Assembly (NCBI RefSeq): GCF_014836335.1
Contig: NZ_JACSRA010000033.1
Span: forward strand, 1-48,013
Origin: Clostridium cibarium
Lineage (GTDB): Bacteria > Bacillota > Clostridia > Clostridiales > Clostridiaceae
DNA length: 48,013 nt
Reading direction: 5' to 3'
Made by a program: the position numbers and the translations under genes
In this document: positions 25,691-34,188 of the stretch, one piece after another
Numbering within the stretch: the first letter of the stretch is position 1
Layout of the letters: every line of letters starts with the position of its first letter
Notes under the pieces: model-generated
Told to the model about the DNA's origin: nothing
Seen by the model: only the letters and a program-made list of their open reading frames with translations
The model's database searches: none

Positions 25691-25710
25691 GTGTTTTTAT
25701 TAGAAGAACA
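25671..25710. repeat. Perfect 18-bp inverted repeat upstream of thrC
   Basis: TGTTCTTCTAATAAAAAC (25671-25688) and GTTTTTATTAGAAGAACA (25693-25710) are perfect complements with a 4-base loop. It follows the Nudix gene by 8 bases on the minus strand and could end that transcript, but no T-run follows. It overlaps the probable thrC -35 element, so an operator role is also open. Confidence 0.7.
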
Positions 25711-25718
25711 CTCGTGTT

Positions 25719-26273
25719 TTACAAACTCATCAATATAAGCGCCCCTTTTATAGAGACATTATGACTTTCTACAAACTTTTTTGCATCACTTATTTTTAAT
25801 TTAAAAACTTCTAAATCCTCATCAGCTTCTGCATGTTCATTTGTTATCTCACCTTCAACCACCATCTTTACTATCGCTGTAGTCTCATCAGTTAATCCTA
25901 CTGAAGTGTAACTTGGTTTTAAATATACTTCATAGCTCTTTGCTATAAGTCCTGTTTCCTCATATAGTTCTCTTTTAGCTGCACTTTCTATACTTTCTCC
26001 TGGATCTACTATTCCTGCTGGAAGTTCATACAAGTAGTCTGATATTGCTGGTCTGTACTGCTTAAGCATTACGATTTCTCCATCTTCTGTTATAGGAATT
26101 ATCATAACTCCATCGCAAACATTATGATCTTTTGTTACACAACTTAAATGTAATCTATCTCTCCTACTTGCAACAAAATAATCCTTTGGATTCCCCTTTC
26201 TATTTATTAATTTTAGCTTATACATGTTTAAAAACTTATTATTTGTTAGTTGTACGATATCAATTAGTTTCAT
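25719..26273 (-). CDS. Nudix hydrolase (ADP-ribose pyrophosphatase-like)
   Basis: This enzyme hydrolyses nucleoside diphosphate derivatives. The 184-residue protein has a complete Nudix box at 87-109: Gly87, Glu93 and the RELYEETGL helix. The preceding QYRPAISDYLYELPAG is typical of ADP-ribose or sugar-nucleotide pyrophosphatases. AGGAGG overlaps the end of the upstream gene, and the ATG follows its stop codon directly (TAAATG), so the two are translated as a unit. The substrate cannot be fixed from sequence. Confidence 0.9.
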   Translation of the reverse strand: MKLIDIVQLTNNKFLNMYKLKLINRKGNPKDYFVASRRDRLHLSCVTKDHNVCDGVMIIPITEDGEIVMLKQYRPAISDYLYELPAGIVDPGESIESAAKRELYEETGLIAKSYEVYLKPSYTSVGLTDETTAIVKMVVEGEITNEHAEADEDLEVFKLKISDAKKFVESHNVSIKGALILMSL

Positions 26274-27215
26274 TTATATTTCCTCCTCATTTAAGCATAA
26301 TTTTCTAAATTTACATTTTCTACATTTACTTATATTATCACACATCAAAAAGTGTTCTTTATGTCTCGGTTTATTTTTATCCTTATCTTCCAAAAAAGCA
26401 TTTATAACATTTAAGTCCATATTTATTCTATTATTTATCTCTATAATATCATCTAGATTAAATTTATACTCATAATTTTCTCCAATTAATAAATATTCTA
26501 GACGTCCTATGACTTTATCTATTGGTACTTTATATCTTTCCATAACATACAATACATAAACCATTAATTGTTCTTTATCATGTTCACTAAATTGGCCAGT
26601 TTTCCAATCAACAATAACATAATTACCTTTTTCATCTATATATAGAACATCAATAAGAGCATATACCTTTATACCTGAAACAAAGATAAAATCAAATTTT
26701 TCTTCATCTACTTCTAGAATTTCTTTTGCTGTGTTTTTAATTTCATTATACGACTTAGATACTATCAATCCCTTAGTGCAACTTTCTATTCTCTTTTTTA
26801 TCTCTTCTACATCCTTCTCCTTAAGTTTCTCTCCATAGTAATATTCCTGAAGCATTTCCCCCTTAGGATACTCATCCCAGTCTCCATTTCTATACTTTTG
26901 CAAGCTTTCCTTAACACCTAGGTTAAGTTTAACTCTCATATGTTCTTTTATTTCACCTACATTTATTTCACTTCCATCATCTTTCACCAAACTTTTTATT
27001 AATTCATGTAACTTATCACCAAACATGATCCATATATTGGTCAATTTTTTTAATCTCCATGATATTTTTTGCTCATCAGTAGATTGATAAAGCCATCCAT
27101 TATGAGAGCCATAGTATGTATAGTAATATTCTCTAAAGCAATTATCTATTACCTTCATCTTTGATATACTCCAAGACTTTTCAGGATAATCCATAATTCT
27201 ATATTCACTCGCCAT
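26274..27215 (-). CDS. PD-(D/E)XK nuclease-like protein with Fe-S cysteines
   Basis: This 313-residue protein has a RecB/Cas4-like nuclease core. It shows a motif with GDKLHELI (His70), then ALIDVLYID (Asp189) and IVDWKTG (Asp203, Lys205), followed by Gln216 in EQLMVY. A cysteine near the N-terminus (Cys26) and a C-terminal group (Cys292, Cys298, Cys301, Cys307; the last three spaced x2, x5) resemble the 4Fe-4S clamp of Cas4, AddB and Dna2. No cas genes, helicase or CRISPR array are nearby, so it is a stand-alone member. AGGAGG precedes the ATG. It is translated just before a Nudix hydrolase. The biological role is unknown; DNA repair is the likeliest guess. Confidence 0.85.
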   Translation of the reverse strand: MASEYRIMDYPEKSWSISKMKVIDNCFREYYYTYYGSHNGWLYQSTDEQKISWRLKKLTNIWIMFGDKLHELIKSLVKDDGSEINVGEIKEHMRVKLNLGVKESLQKYRNGDWDEYPKGEMLQEYYYGEKLKEKDVEEIKKRIESCTKGLIVSKSYNEIKNTAKEILEVDEEKFDFIFVSGIKVYALIDVLYIDEKGNYVIVDWKTGQFSEHDKEQLMVYVLYVMERYKVPIDKVIGRLEYLLIGENYEYKFNLDDIIEINNRINMDLNVINAFLEDKDKNKPRHKEHFLMCDNISKCRKCKFRKLCLNEEEI

Positions 27216-27414
27216 GAACTCTCCTCCTCTTATACTATTTTTTACTTACTGATATAATTATATCTCTAATTTAATAAAATATATTAAATTTATTTTTTTC
27301 TTAATATCATCTTAACTTTTAATTATATTCCAATTATTATATATACTTTTTATTATTCTCGTTTATAATATAATAAAGATATTCTTTCACCATTTTTAGG
27401 GAGGATTAATTATT

Positions 27415-27615
27415 ATGGATTCAAAGAAAAAATTATATAAACTTTCAGCTGAACAAAAAATATTTGGTGTATGTGCCGGTTTTGCTGATTATTTTGACGC
27501 TGATGTTACTTTAATAAGAGTTTTGTGGATTTTAATTACCTTATTGTCTTTCGGACTAGGCTTTTTTGGTTATATTGCTTGTGCTTTTGTTATGCCAGAT
27601 AAAAATATTTATTAA
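27415..27615 (+). CDS. PspC domain small membrane protein
   Basis: This 66-residue protein is nearly all PspC domain: YKLSAEQKIFGVCAGFADYF, then DADVTLIRVLWI and a transmembrane helix (about 34-58). PspC proteins belong to the envelope stress response in proteobacteria. In Firmicutes short PspC proteins are common and their role is less clear. GGGAGG precedes the ATG at 27415. It is a single-gene unit on the plus strand with a strong terminator. A TATAAT at 27364-27369 may be its -10, but the -35 is poor. Confidence 0.92.
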   Translation: MDSKKKLYKLSAEQKIFGVCAGFADYFDADVTLIRVLWILITLLSFGLGFFGYIACAFVMPDKNIY

Positions 27616-27640
27616 CAATACAACTTTTAGCTAACTTAAT

Positions 27641-27690
27641 AAAGACTAATTTTCAAGTGAAAAAGCTTGAAAATTAGTCTTTATTTATTT
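27641..27690 (+). terminator. Terminator after the PspC gene
   Basis: AAAGACTAATTTTCAAG (27641-27657) pairs perfectly with CTTGAAAATTAGTCTTT (27666-27682). A T-rich tail follows. Confidence 0.85.
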
Positions 27691-27728
27691 TATTATATTT
27701 TCAAAAAATTCTACAATTTTATCTTATA

Positions 27729-27756
27729 TTGATAATTTTTTATTTCATGCTACAAT
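27729..27756 (+). promoter_or_regulatory. Promoter of the ECF S-component gene
   Basis: TTGATA (27729-27734) and TACAAT (27751-27756) are 16 bases apart. The leader would run from about 27763 to 27851, about 89 bases. It contains a small hairpin AAATCT/AGATTT near 27790-27810. I do not recognise a known riboswitch in it. Confidence 0.5.
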
Positions 27757-27851
27757 AATACTTGTCAGTATTTTAACAAACTGAACTGTAAATCTAAACT
27801 TCAAGATTTGCCGAATTATATCCATTAAGGAATAAGAACGGAGGAAATGTA

Positions 27852-28448
27852 ATGGAAAATCACAAAAAAAGTTTTTTAGAAGTTAGACAATTAGCTGTCA
27901 TAGGAATGCTCTCTGGAATCTCCATATTTATGGGGTTAACAGGAATAGGATTTATTCCACTTCCTTTTATGAAAGCTACAATAATGCATATACCGGTAAT
28001 AATTGGCGCTATTATTGAAGGTCCTATTGTAGGTGCTGCTGTTGGGTTAGTTTTCGGTTTATTTTCTATATATCAAAACATTACTGCACCAACAATTTTA
28101 TCACCAGTTTTCATGAATCCTGTAGTTGCTATTATACCTAGAGTATTAATCGGAATTATATCATATTATGTATATAAATATATTAAAAATAAATTTAACA
28201 CTCCAAAAATTGCTTATGGATTTGCAGCTGCATTAGGTACAATTACTAATACTGTTGGAGTATTAGGATTAACTTTCATTTTATTTCGTGACCAATATGC
28301 TGTATTAAAAAACTTGAGTCCTGAAGCTGTTGCTGGAACACTTGGTACAATTGCATTAACTAATGGAGTCCCAGAATGTATAATCTCAGTATTAATAGTA
28401 ATCCCTGTGGTAACTGGACTATTAAAAATTTATAGAAACAGAAAATAA
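27852..28448 (+). CDS. ECF transporter S (substrate-binding) component
   Basis: This 198-residue integral membrane protein has five or six hydrophobic helices and the ECF S-component pattern: an N-terminal LAVIGMLSGISIFMG helix, then HIPVIIGAIIEGPIVGA and AVGLVFGLFSIYQN. Such proteins bind a vitamin or other micronutrient and use a shared energising module (EcfA, EcfA', EcfT) encoded elsewhere. No partner genes are nearby. GGAGGAAATGTA precedes the ATG. The substrate is not evident. The overall look resembles the group often annotated as pantothenate or generic S component. Confidence 0.88.
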   Translation: MENHKKSFLEVRQLAVIGMLSGISIFMGLTGIGFIPLPFMKATIMHIPVIIGAIIEGPIVGAAVGLVFGLFSIYQNITAPTILSPVFMNPVVAIIPRVLIGIISYYVYKYIKNKFNTPKIAYGFAAALGTITNTVGVLGLTFILFRDQYAVLKNLSPEAVAGTLGTIALTNGVPECIISVLIVIPVVTGLLKIYRNRK

Positions 28449-28596
28449 TTAATAACCATATTATAACTGAAATATAGTTTGTACAATTTTCCTTCTTTAC
28501 CTATTAAAACATAGTTTATATATTTTGTGTTTACACACAATAATAGTGCAAAGCAGAAATGCCTAGAAAAAAAACTCGTTAGAGGAGGAATTTAAT

Positions 28597-28791
28597 ATGT
28601 CACAAAACAATAATAATGCATTAGTTCCAGAAGCTAAGAATGGATTACAAAAATTCAAAAATGAAGTTGCAAGTGAAATGGGAGTTCCTTTCACTGAGTA
28701 CAACGGAAACCTTTCTTCAAAACAATGCGGAAGTGTTGGTGGCGAAATGGTTAAGAGAATGGTGCAACAATATGAAAATGGTTTAAAATAA
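28597..28791 (+). CDS. Small acid-soluble spore protein, alpha/beta type
   Basis: This DNA-binding protein coats and protects DNA in the dormant spore. The 64-residue sequence has the two conserved SASP regions: NGLQKFKNEVASEMGV (about 15-30), with the cut site for the germination protease GPR at the Glu-Val/Ala region, and NGNLSSKQCGSVGGEMVKRM (about 36-55). AGAGGAGG precedes the ATG. A CANNNTA-type -10 (CACAATA at 28536-28542) could be a forespore sigma-G element, but its -35 is not convincing. It shows that the organism sporulates. Confidence 0.96.
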   Translation: MSQNNNNALVPEAKNGLQKFKNEVASEMGVPFTEYNGNLSSKQCGSVGGEMVKRMVQQYENGLK

Positions 28792-28800
28792 CATATTATG

Positions 28801-28835
28801 AGGTCACGGCAAAACCGTGACCTTTCCTTTTTTAT
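28801..28835 (+). terminator. Terminator after the SASP gene
   Basis: AGGTCACGG (28801-28809) pairs with CCGTGACCT (28815-28823). TTCCTTTTTT follows. The T-run reaches the end of the convergent minus-strand gene. Confidence 0.9.
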
Positions 28836-29224
28836 GTCCATTCAACATCAACATTAGCTAGTATTCCCACAATACCTTTATCATATGCATTTAAATGAAT
28901 ATCTTTTTTTAACAATTCTTTAATTAATTCGTCTTTTTCATCTTGAAACATACCAGATTCTCTTATAGCCTCTAGTAAAGTATCCATATCATAAATTTGA
29001 CATTCACCGTTATCTACTCCGTAAATAATACCTGAATCCTGCATATCGTCAAATTGCCACATATCAAACATATGTCCTTTTCTGGGTTCTTCACATAATG
29101 CTAAAATATTTTCTAAATCATATGAGTCTACTGCTCCTACAGCTTCATCAATTTCTACATATCCTTGCATATCCCCATTTGGATTAACTACTACATAATT
29201 ATTCATTGCAGTTATATACTCCAT
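28832..29224 (-). CDS. Hypothetical acidic 130-residue protein
   Basis: I do not recognise this protein. It is acidic, with no signal or membrane segment. It has a beta-rich first half (MNNYVVVNPNGDMQGYVEID), a Met/Asp-rich middle (FDMWQFDDMQDSG) and a helical segment with DEKDELIKELLKKD. AAGGAGG stands before the ATG. It lies between the SASP gene (convergent) and clpB (same strand, about 113 bases upstream), and may be read through from clpB. Confidence 0.75.
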   Translation of the reverse strand: MEYITAMNNYVVVNPNGDMQGYVEIDEAVGAVDSYDLENILALCEEPRKGHMFDMWQFDDMQDSGIIYGVDNGECQIYDMDTLLEAIRESGMFQDEKDELIKELLKKDIHLNAYDKGIVGILANVDVEWT

Positions 29225-29337
29225 AAAAATTCCTCCTTAAATTATTCATAATCAAAAATTGATTATAAATTTTCAAAACTGAGTAATTCTTTATATATAT
29301 ATTTTCTGCATTTTAATTTTTTTGATACAAGCTATTT

Positions 29338-31938
29338 TTACCTTGTAGAAAGTGTTATTTCTTCTCCGTCTCCATCTACCAGTACATTTGAACCATAATG
29401 AACATCACCTTTTATAATTCTTCTAGCAAGACTATTTTCAAGGGTATTTTGGATATATCTCTTAAGTGGTCTAGCTCCATAAACTACATCATATCCCTCT
29501 TTTGCCAAAATATTTTTTGCACTCTCTGTAACTTCTAATGTAATATTGTTATCTTTTAATCTATTTCTAACTTCTTCTAAGAAAATATCAATTATTTTCT
29601 TTATACCTGTTTCTGATAAAGGTTTGAACATTATCGTATCATCTACTCTGTTTAGAAATTCTGGTTTAAACTTACTTCTCAAAGCAGACATAACTAAATT
29701 TTTACTTTTTCCACTTATTTCCTCCTGATTTTCATTTTCTAATAAATATTGAGATCCTATATTGGAAGTCATTATTATTATTGTATTTTTAAAATCAACA
29801 GTTTTACCTTTATTATCAGTTAACCTTCCATCATCTAAAATTTGAAGAAACATATTAAATACATCTTCATGTGCTTTCTCAATTTCATCAAATAAAAGCA
29901 CACTATATGGCTTTCTTCTAACCGCTTCTGTCAATTGACCTCCTTGTTCATATCCAACATAGCCTGGAGGCGCACCAACAAGTCTTGATACAGCATGCTT
30001 TTCCATATATTCAGACATATCAATTCTTATCATGGCATCTTCACTATCAAATAATGTCCTAGCTAAGGTTTTTGCAAGTTCAGTTTTACCAACTCCTGTT
30101 GGTCCTAAGAATATAAATGATCCTATTGGCTTGTTTTCATCTTTTAGTCCTGCTCTAGCTCTAAGTATTGCACTAGATACAGCCTCTATTGCATCATCTT
30201 GGCAAATAACTCTGCTTTGAAGTTCTGAATCAAGTCTTAATAATTTTTCTCTTTCTCCTTCAAGAAGATTACTTACAGGAATTCCAGTCCATTTTGATAG
30301 AACCTGTGAAATTTCTTCTTCTGTAACTTCTTCTTTTAAAAGAGCACCTTCATAATTTTCCTTTACTTCACTTTCTCTCTTTTCTATTTCTTCTTCTAAT
30401 ACTGGTATAGTGGAATATTTAAGCTCTGCAACTTTATTATAGTCATAAGCTCTCTCATATTTTTCTATTTCACCACGTGCATCATCCAGTCTTGTTTTTA
30501 ATTCTCTTAAAGATGTAATATGCTCTTTTTCCTTTTCATATTTTGCAGTCATTTCGTCATTCTTTTCTTTAAGTTCTGCTATTTCTTTCGAAATCGCTTC
30601 TAGCCGTTTTATAGAACCTTCATCATTTTCTTTCTCTAAAGCTCCCTTTTCAATTTCCAATTGAAATAATTTTCTTCTTATAATATCTAATTCTGTAGGA
30701 AGAGAATCTATCTCTGATCTAATCATAGCTCCTGCTTCGTCTATTAAATCTATAGCTTTATCTGGTAAAAATCTATCTTGAATATACCTATGAGAAAGTT
30801 TTGCAGCCGCTACTATTGCATTGTCATGAATTCTAATACCGTGATGTATTTCAAATTTTTCTTTTAATCCCCTTAATATAGAAACAGTATCTTCTACTGT
30901 TGGTTCATCCACTATTACTGGTTGAAATCTTCTTTCCAAAGCTTTGTCTTTTTCAATATATTGCCTATATTCATCAAAAGTAGTTGCTCCAATACAATGT
31001 AATTCTCCTCTTGCAAGTAATGGCTTAATTAAATTACCAGCATCCATTGCTCCATCTGTTTTACCAGCACCTACAATAGTATGGATTTCATCAATGAAAA
31101 GAATTATTCTTCCTTCACTTCTTTGAACTTCTTTTAAAACAGCTTTTAATCTCTCTTCAAATTCCCCTCTATATTTTGCACCTGCAATTAATGATCCCAT
31201 GTCAAGTGAAAAGATTACCTTATCTTTTAAACCTTCGGGCACATCACCCTTTACTATTCTTTCTGCTAAGCCTTCAACTATAGCAGTTTTACCAACTCCC
31301 GGTTCACCAATTAAAACAGGATTGTTTTTTGTTCTCCTTGAAAGTATTCTTACAGTCCTTCTAATCTCTTCATCTCTTCCAATCACAGGGTCTAACTTAT
31401 GTTTCTTAGCTAATTCAACTAAATTGCTACCATACTTTGTTAGTGCATCATAAGTCCCTTCTGGATCCTGTGTTTCAACTCTTTGATTTCCTCTAACTTC
31501 TTCTAATACTTTCATAAAATCTTTTTTTGTAATATTAAATTTTTTTAATATTTCTCCAACTATACCCTTAGAATCAACTTCCATAATGGATAACATTAAA
31601 TGTTCAACACTAATGTATGAATCTTTAAATTTTTTCGAAATATCTTCTGCTTTTACAAGTACTTCATCTACTCTTCTAGTTATATATACACCCGAAGAAT
31701 TTGCTCCTTCTCCCATAACTTTAGGCATAGCTTCTAATTTGTTATTAATTTCTGATCTTACATTCTTTATATCAACACCAATTTTAGTGAAAATATTAGG
31801 AATTAACCCGTCTTCTTGTTCCATAAGGGCAGCAAAAAGATGAACTACTTCAATTTGTTGATGATTAAATTTAACTGCTATAGAGTTAGAATCACTTAAA
31901 CATTGTTGTACTCTTAATGTCATTTTATCAACATTCAT
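29338..31938 (-). CDS. clpB: Disaggregase chaperone ClpB
   Basis: This hexameric AAA+ machine rescues aggregated proteins with DnaK. The 866-residue protein has all the parts. The N-terminal Clp repeat domain spans about 1-145. NBD1 carries Walker A GEPGVGKT and Walker B IILFIDEIHTI. The coiled-coil M domain spans about 400-530, which separates ClpB from ClpC. NBD2 carries Walker A GPTGVGKT. The pore tyrosines are in GAKYRGEFEER and in PPGYVGYEQGG. It has no ClpP-docking loop motif that I can see. AAGGAGGAG precedes the ATG. A CtsR box covers its promoter. Confidence 0.98.
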   Translation of the reverse strand: MNVDKMTLRVQQCLSDSNSIAVKFNHQQIEVVHLFAALMEQEDGLIPNIFTKIGVDIKNVRSEINNKLEAMPKVMGEGANSSGVYITRRVDEVLVKAEDISKKFKDSYISVEHLMLSIMEVDSKGIVGEILKKFNITKKDFMKVLEEVRGNQRVETQDPEGTYDALTKYGSNLVELAKKHKLDPVIGRDEEIRRTVRILSRRTKNNPVLIGEPGVGKTAIVEGLAERIVKGDVPEGLKDKVIFSLDMGSLIAGAKYRGEFEERLKAVLKEVQRSEGRIILFIDEIHTIVGAGKTDGAMDAGNLIKPLLARGELHCIGATTFDEYRQYIEKDKALERRFQPVIVDEPTVEDTVSILRGLKEKFEIHHGIRIHDNAIVAAAKLSHRYIQDRFLPDKAIDLIDEAGAMIRSEIDSLPTELDIIRRKLFQLEIEKGALEKENDEGSIKRLEAISKEIAELKEKNDEMTAKYEKEKEHITSLRELKTRLDDARGEIEKYERAYDYNKVAELKYSTIPVLEEEIEKRESEVKENYEGALLKEEVTEEEISQVLSKWTGIPVSNLLEGEREKLLRLDSELQSRVICQDDAIEAVSSAILRARAGLKDENKPIGSFIFLGPTGVGKTELAKTLARTLFDSEDAMIRIDMSEYMEKHAVSRLVGAPPGYVGYEQGGQLTEAVRRKPYSVLLFDEIEKAHEDVFNMFLQILDDGRLTDNKGKTVDFKNTIIIMTSNIGSQYLLENENQEEISGKSKNLVMSALRSKFKPEFLNRVDDTIMFKPLSETGIKKIIDIFLEEVRNRLKDNNITLEVTESAKNILAKEGYDVVYGARPLKRYIQNTLENSLARRIIKGDVHYGSNVLVDGDGEEITLSTR

Positions 31939-31984
31939 ATATTACTCCTCCTTACTACTGTAAATAGTTTTTTCTATATTTTTA

Positions 31985-32013
31985 TAATAATACAAAGGTC
32001 AAAGAAAGTCAAA
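31985..32013 (-). promoter_or_regulatory. clpB promoter with CtsR operator
   Basis: On the plus strand GGTCAAA-GAA-AGTCAAA (31997-32013) fits the CtsR heptad-repeat consensus. On the minus strand TTGACT (about 32011-32006) and TATTAT, 17 bases apart, form the clpB promoter, so the CtsR box covers the -35 and part of the spacer. CtsR is the class III heat-shock repressor of Firmicutes; its gene is not in the window. Confidence 0.88.
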
Positions 32014-32089
32014 GTTTTATTTTCATTTTTTTACTTTTTTAAATAACTAATAATTGTTATAATTTCTATATACAACAGGAGGTGTTATT

Positions 32090-34147
32090 TTGAGAAAAGA
32101 ATTCATTAACTTTGCATCTGATATGCCTGTTAATATTTCATTTTGTTCAGTTAAGGAATATCCTATACATTGGCATAATTCTATTGAAATAATATATGTA
32201 ATAAAAGGTAAAGTTAAAATATCCATAGATACAGATAGCTTTGAACTATTTGAAAATGAATTAGAAATAATAAATGTTGATGAAACTCACAGTATTACTT
32301 CTAACTTTGATAATATGTTATTAATATTCCACATTGATCCTAGCTTTCTATCTAAATACTATAAAGATATTAAGAATGTTTATTTCTATACGAATACTTC
32401 TGACCTTGGAGCTCAAGAAGGTGCTGAGTATGACGAATTCAGAGCATTTTTAGCCGAACTTCTATATGAATATGTACAAAGACAAGAAAACTATGACGAA
32501 GAAATTGAAAATATATTAATTAATTTACTTTTTCATCTAATTAATAATTTTCATTATCTCCTTTATGAACAAGAAGATTTAAAAGATAACAAAGAACAAT
32601 TAGAAAGGTATCATAGAATTTCAAAATATATATATAACAATTATAACAGTAATATAACTCTACAAGAAATAGCTAAAAAGGAATTCTTAACACCACATTA
32701 CCTTTCACATGAAATCAAAAATGCTACTGGTTATAGCTTTACGGATTTACTTAACCTCACTAGGGTTGAAGAATCGGTAAAACTCCTTTTAGATACAGAT
32801 ATGAGTATTTCAGAAATATCAGATGAAATAGGATTTTCTCATACTAGGTACTTAAATAAGCATTTTAAAATTTATTATGGTTGCACTCCACTTCAATTTA
32901 AAAGAAAAAATAAACTTTCTCCTAAATTATATGAAAAAGCAAAAAAGATTACCTATTTACCAATATATGATTCTATAGAACTATTATCATCTTACCTAGA
33001 TGATTATGAAAGATATAATTACGAAAACAAACTTTGGAATATACATGTTGATATGAGCTTGACTAAAGGAAAATTCACAAAAAAATTTAGAGAAATTCTA
33101 ACTCTAGGTGACACTTTCGACCTTCTAATTGAAGAAAATAAAAATATTCTGGAAGAACTTCAAGAGGAGCTTCATTTTAATTATGGAAGACTTGAAAACT
33201 TCTTTAATGAAGATATGGGAGTATTTAAAGGAAATGATTTTATTAACTGGAATAGGATAAGAACAGTACTTGAATTTCTTGATTACATAAATTTGAATCC
33301 TCTTATTGTTCTTGATAATACTAGCTTCTCTCACCAGGATTATATAACAGCATTAGAAAGTTTTAAATCATATTTTTCAGATATTGAAATCTTTGATCTT
33401 TCTAAAATTAAATTCCAGCTTTCTTCTAATCTAAATTATATGATAAAAGAAAGTTTAAAAAATTATATTACTAATTCTCTTAAGTTTAGCATTCTAGATA
33501 ATGAGTTTACTCAAAATAGAGAATTGAACACCATCTATGATACATCATATATGGTTCCATATATAATTCATAAAGAACTATTTACCAACGATGATATGAG
33601 CCATTTGAGAGCTTTTGATGTTTTAGAAAGAGAAACTCATTTAAATAACGAAGTTTTTATTGGAGCTTCAGGACTTGTTAACGATATGGCTATAAGAAAG
33701 CCTTCGTATTATGCATATTATCTTATGAGCAAACTAAATGGCGACATAGTTGAAATGGATAATGGCTATATAATAACAAAATCATCCGATGGTTTTAGTA
33801 TACTTTTATATACATACACTGAAACTTTAGAAAGTATTTTTAACAGTCATAACTTAATTAATAAGCGCGGAATGTCTAAATCTACAGAAAAGAAAATTTC
33901 ATTAAATTTAACTAATATAAATAAAGATTCAAGAATAACCTTTTATGAAATTAATGAAAAAGTAGGTTCATCTTATAACTACTGGGTTTCTATGGGAAAA
34001 CCTGACAGGTTAAGTAAAGAAGAAATGGAGATTCTATCAAAGGCTTCTTTCCCTAAAATTGAATTTAAATATGCAAAAAGAAGTTCAGTTCTTAATATAA
34101 TAACCAAATTAAAAGGCTATGGTGCTGTCCTAATTATAATAAAATAA
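32090..34147 (+). CDS. AraC-family regulator with GH39-like C-terminal domain
   Basis: This 685-residue protein has an N-terminal cupin sensor (about 1-150, HWHNSIEIIYVIKGKV) and an AraC double helix-turn-helix (about 175-275, ITLQEIAKKEFLTPHYLS and ISEISDEIGFSHTRYLNKHF). A long C-terminal part resembles glycoside hydrolase family 39 (segments near LNPLIVLDNTSFS and AIRKPSYYAYYLMSKLNGD). I see no Asn-Glu-Pro acid/base motif, so the domain is probably a sugar sensor, not an enzyme. The start is TTG at 32090, directly after AGGAGGTG at 8 bases. It is divergent from clpB and has no transport or sugar genes beside it. The target is unknown. Confidence 0.85.
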   Translation: MRKEFINFASDMPVNISFCSVKEYPIHWHNSIEIIYVIKGKVKISIDTDSFELFENELEIINVDETHSITSNFDNMLLIFHIDPSFLSKYYKDIKNVYFYTNTSDLGAQEGAEYDEFRAFLAELLYEYVQRQENYDEEIENILINLLFHLINNFHYLLYEQEDLKDNKEQLERYHRISKYIYNNYNSNITLQEIAKKEFLTPHYLSHEIKNATGYSFTDLLNLTRVEESVKLLLDTDMSISEISDEIGFSHTRYLNKHFKIYYGCTPLQFKRKNKLSPKLYEKAKKITYLPIYDSIELLSSYLDDYERYNYENKLWNIHVDMSLTKGKFTKKFREILTLGDTFDLLIEENKNILEELQEELHFNYGRLENFFNEDMGVFKGNDFINWNRIRTVLEFLDYINLNPLIVLDNTSFSHQDYITALESFKSYFSDIEIFDLSKIKFQLSSNLNYMIKESLKNYITNSLKFSILDNEFTQNRELNTIYDTSYMVPYIIHKELFTNDDMSHLRAFDVLERETHLNNEVFIGASGLVNDMAIRKPSYYAYYLMSKLNGDIVEMDNGYIITKSSDGFSILLYTYTETLESIFNSHNLINKRGMSKSTEKKISLNLTNINKDSRITFYEINEKVGSSYNYWVSMGKPDRLSKEEMEILSKASFPKIEFKYAKRSSVLNIITKLKGYGAVLIIIK

Positions 34148-34151
34148 AAAG

Positions 34152-34183
34152 AACTGGATTAAATGAATTCATTTAATCCAGTT
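34152..34183. terminator. Bidirectional terminator, perfect 32-bp palindrome
   Basis: AACTGGATTAAATGAA (34152-34167) is followed directly by its complement (34168-34183). Short T-runs occur on both sides. It lies between the convergent AraC-GH39 gene and the XRE-TPR gene. Confidence 0.85.
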
Positions 34184-34188
34184 TCATT

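Noticed and set aside
26274..27215. Cas4-like nuclease as sign of a CRISPR system
   Set aside because: There is no repeat array and no other cas gene in the window; the protein is better seen as a stand-alone PD-(D/E)XK member.
28563..28841. Minus-strand ORF opposite the SASP gene
   Set aside because: It is the antisense shadow of a clear SASP gene and its terminator, and has no ribosome site.
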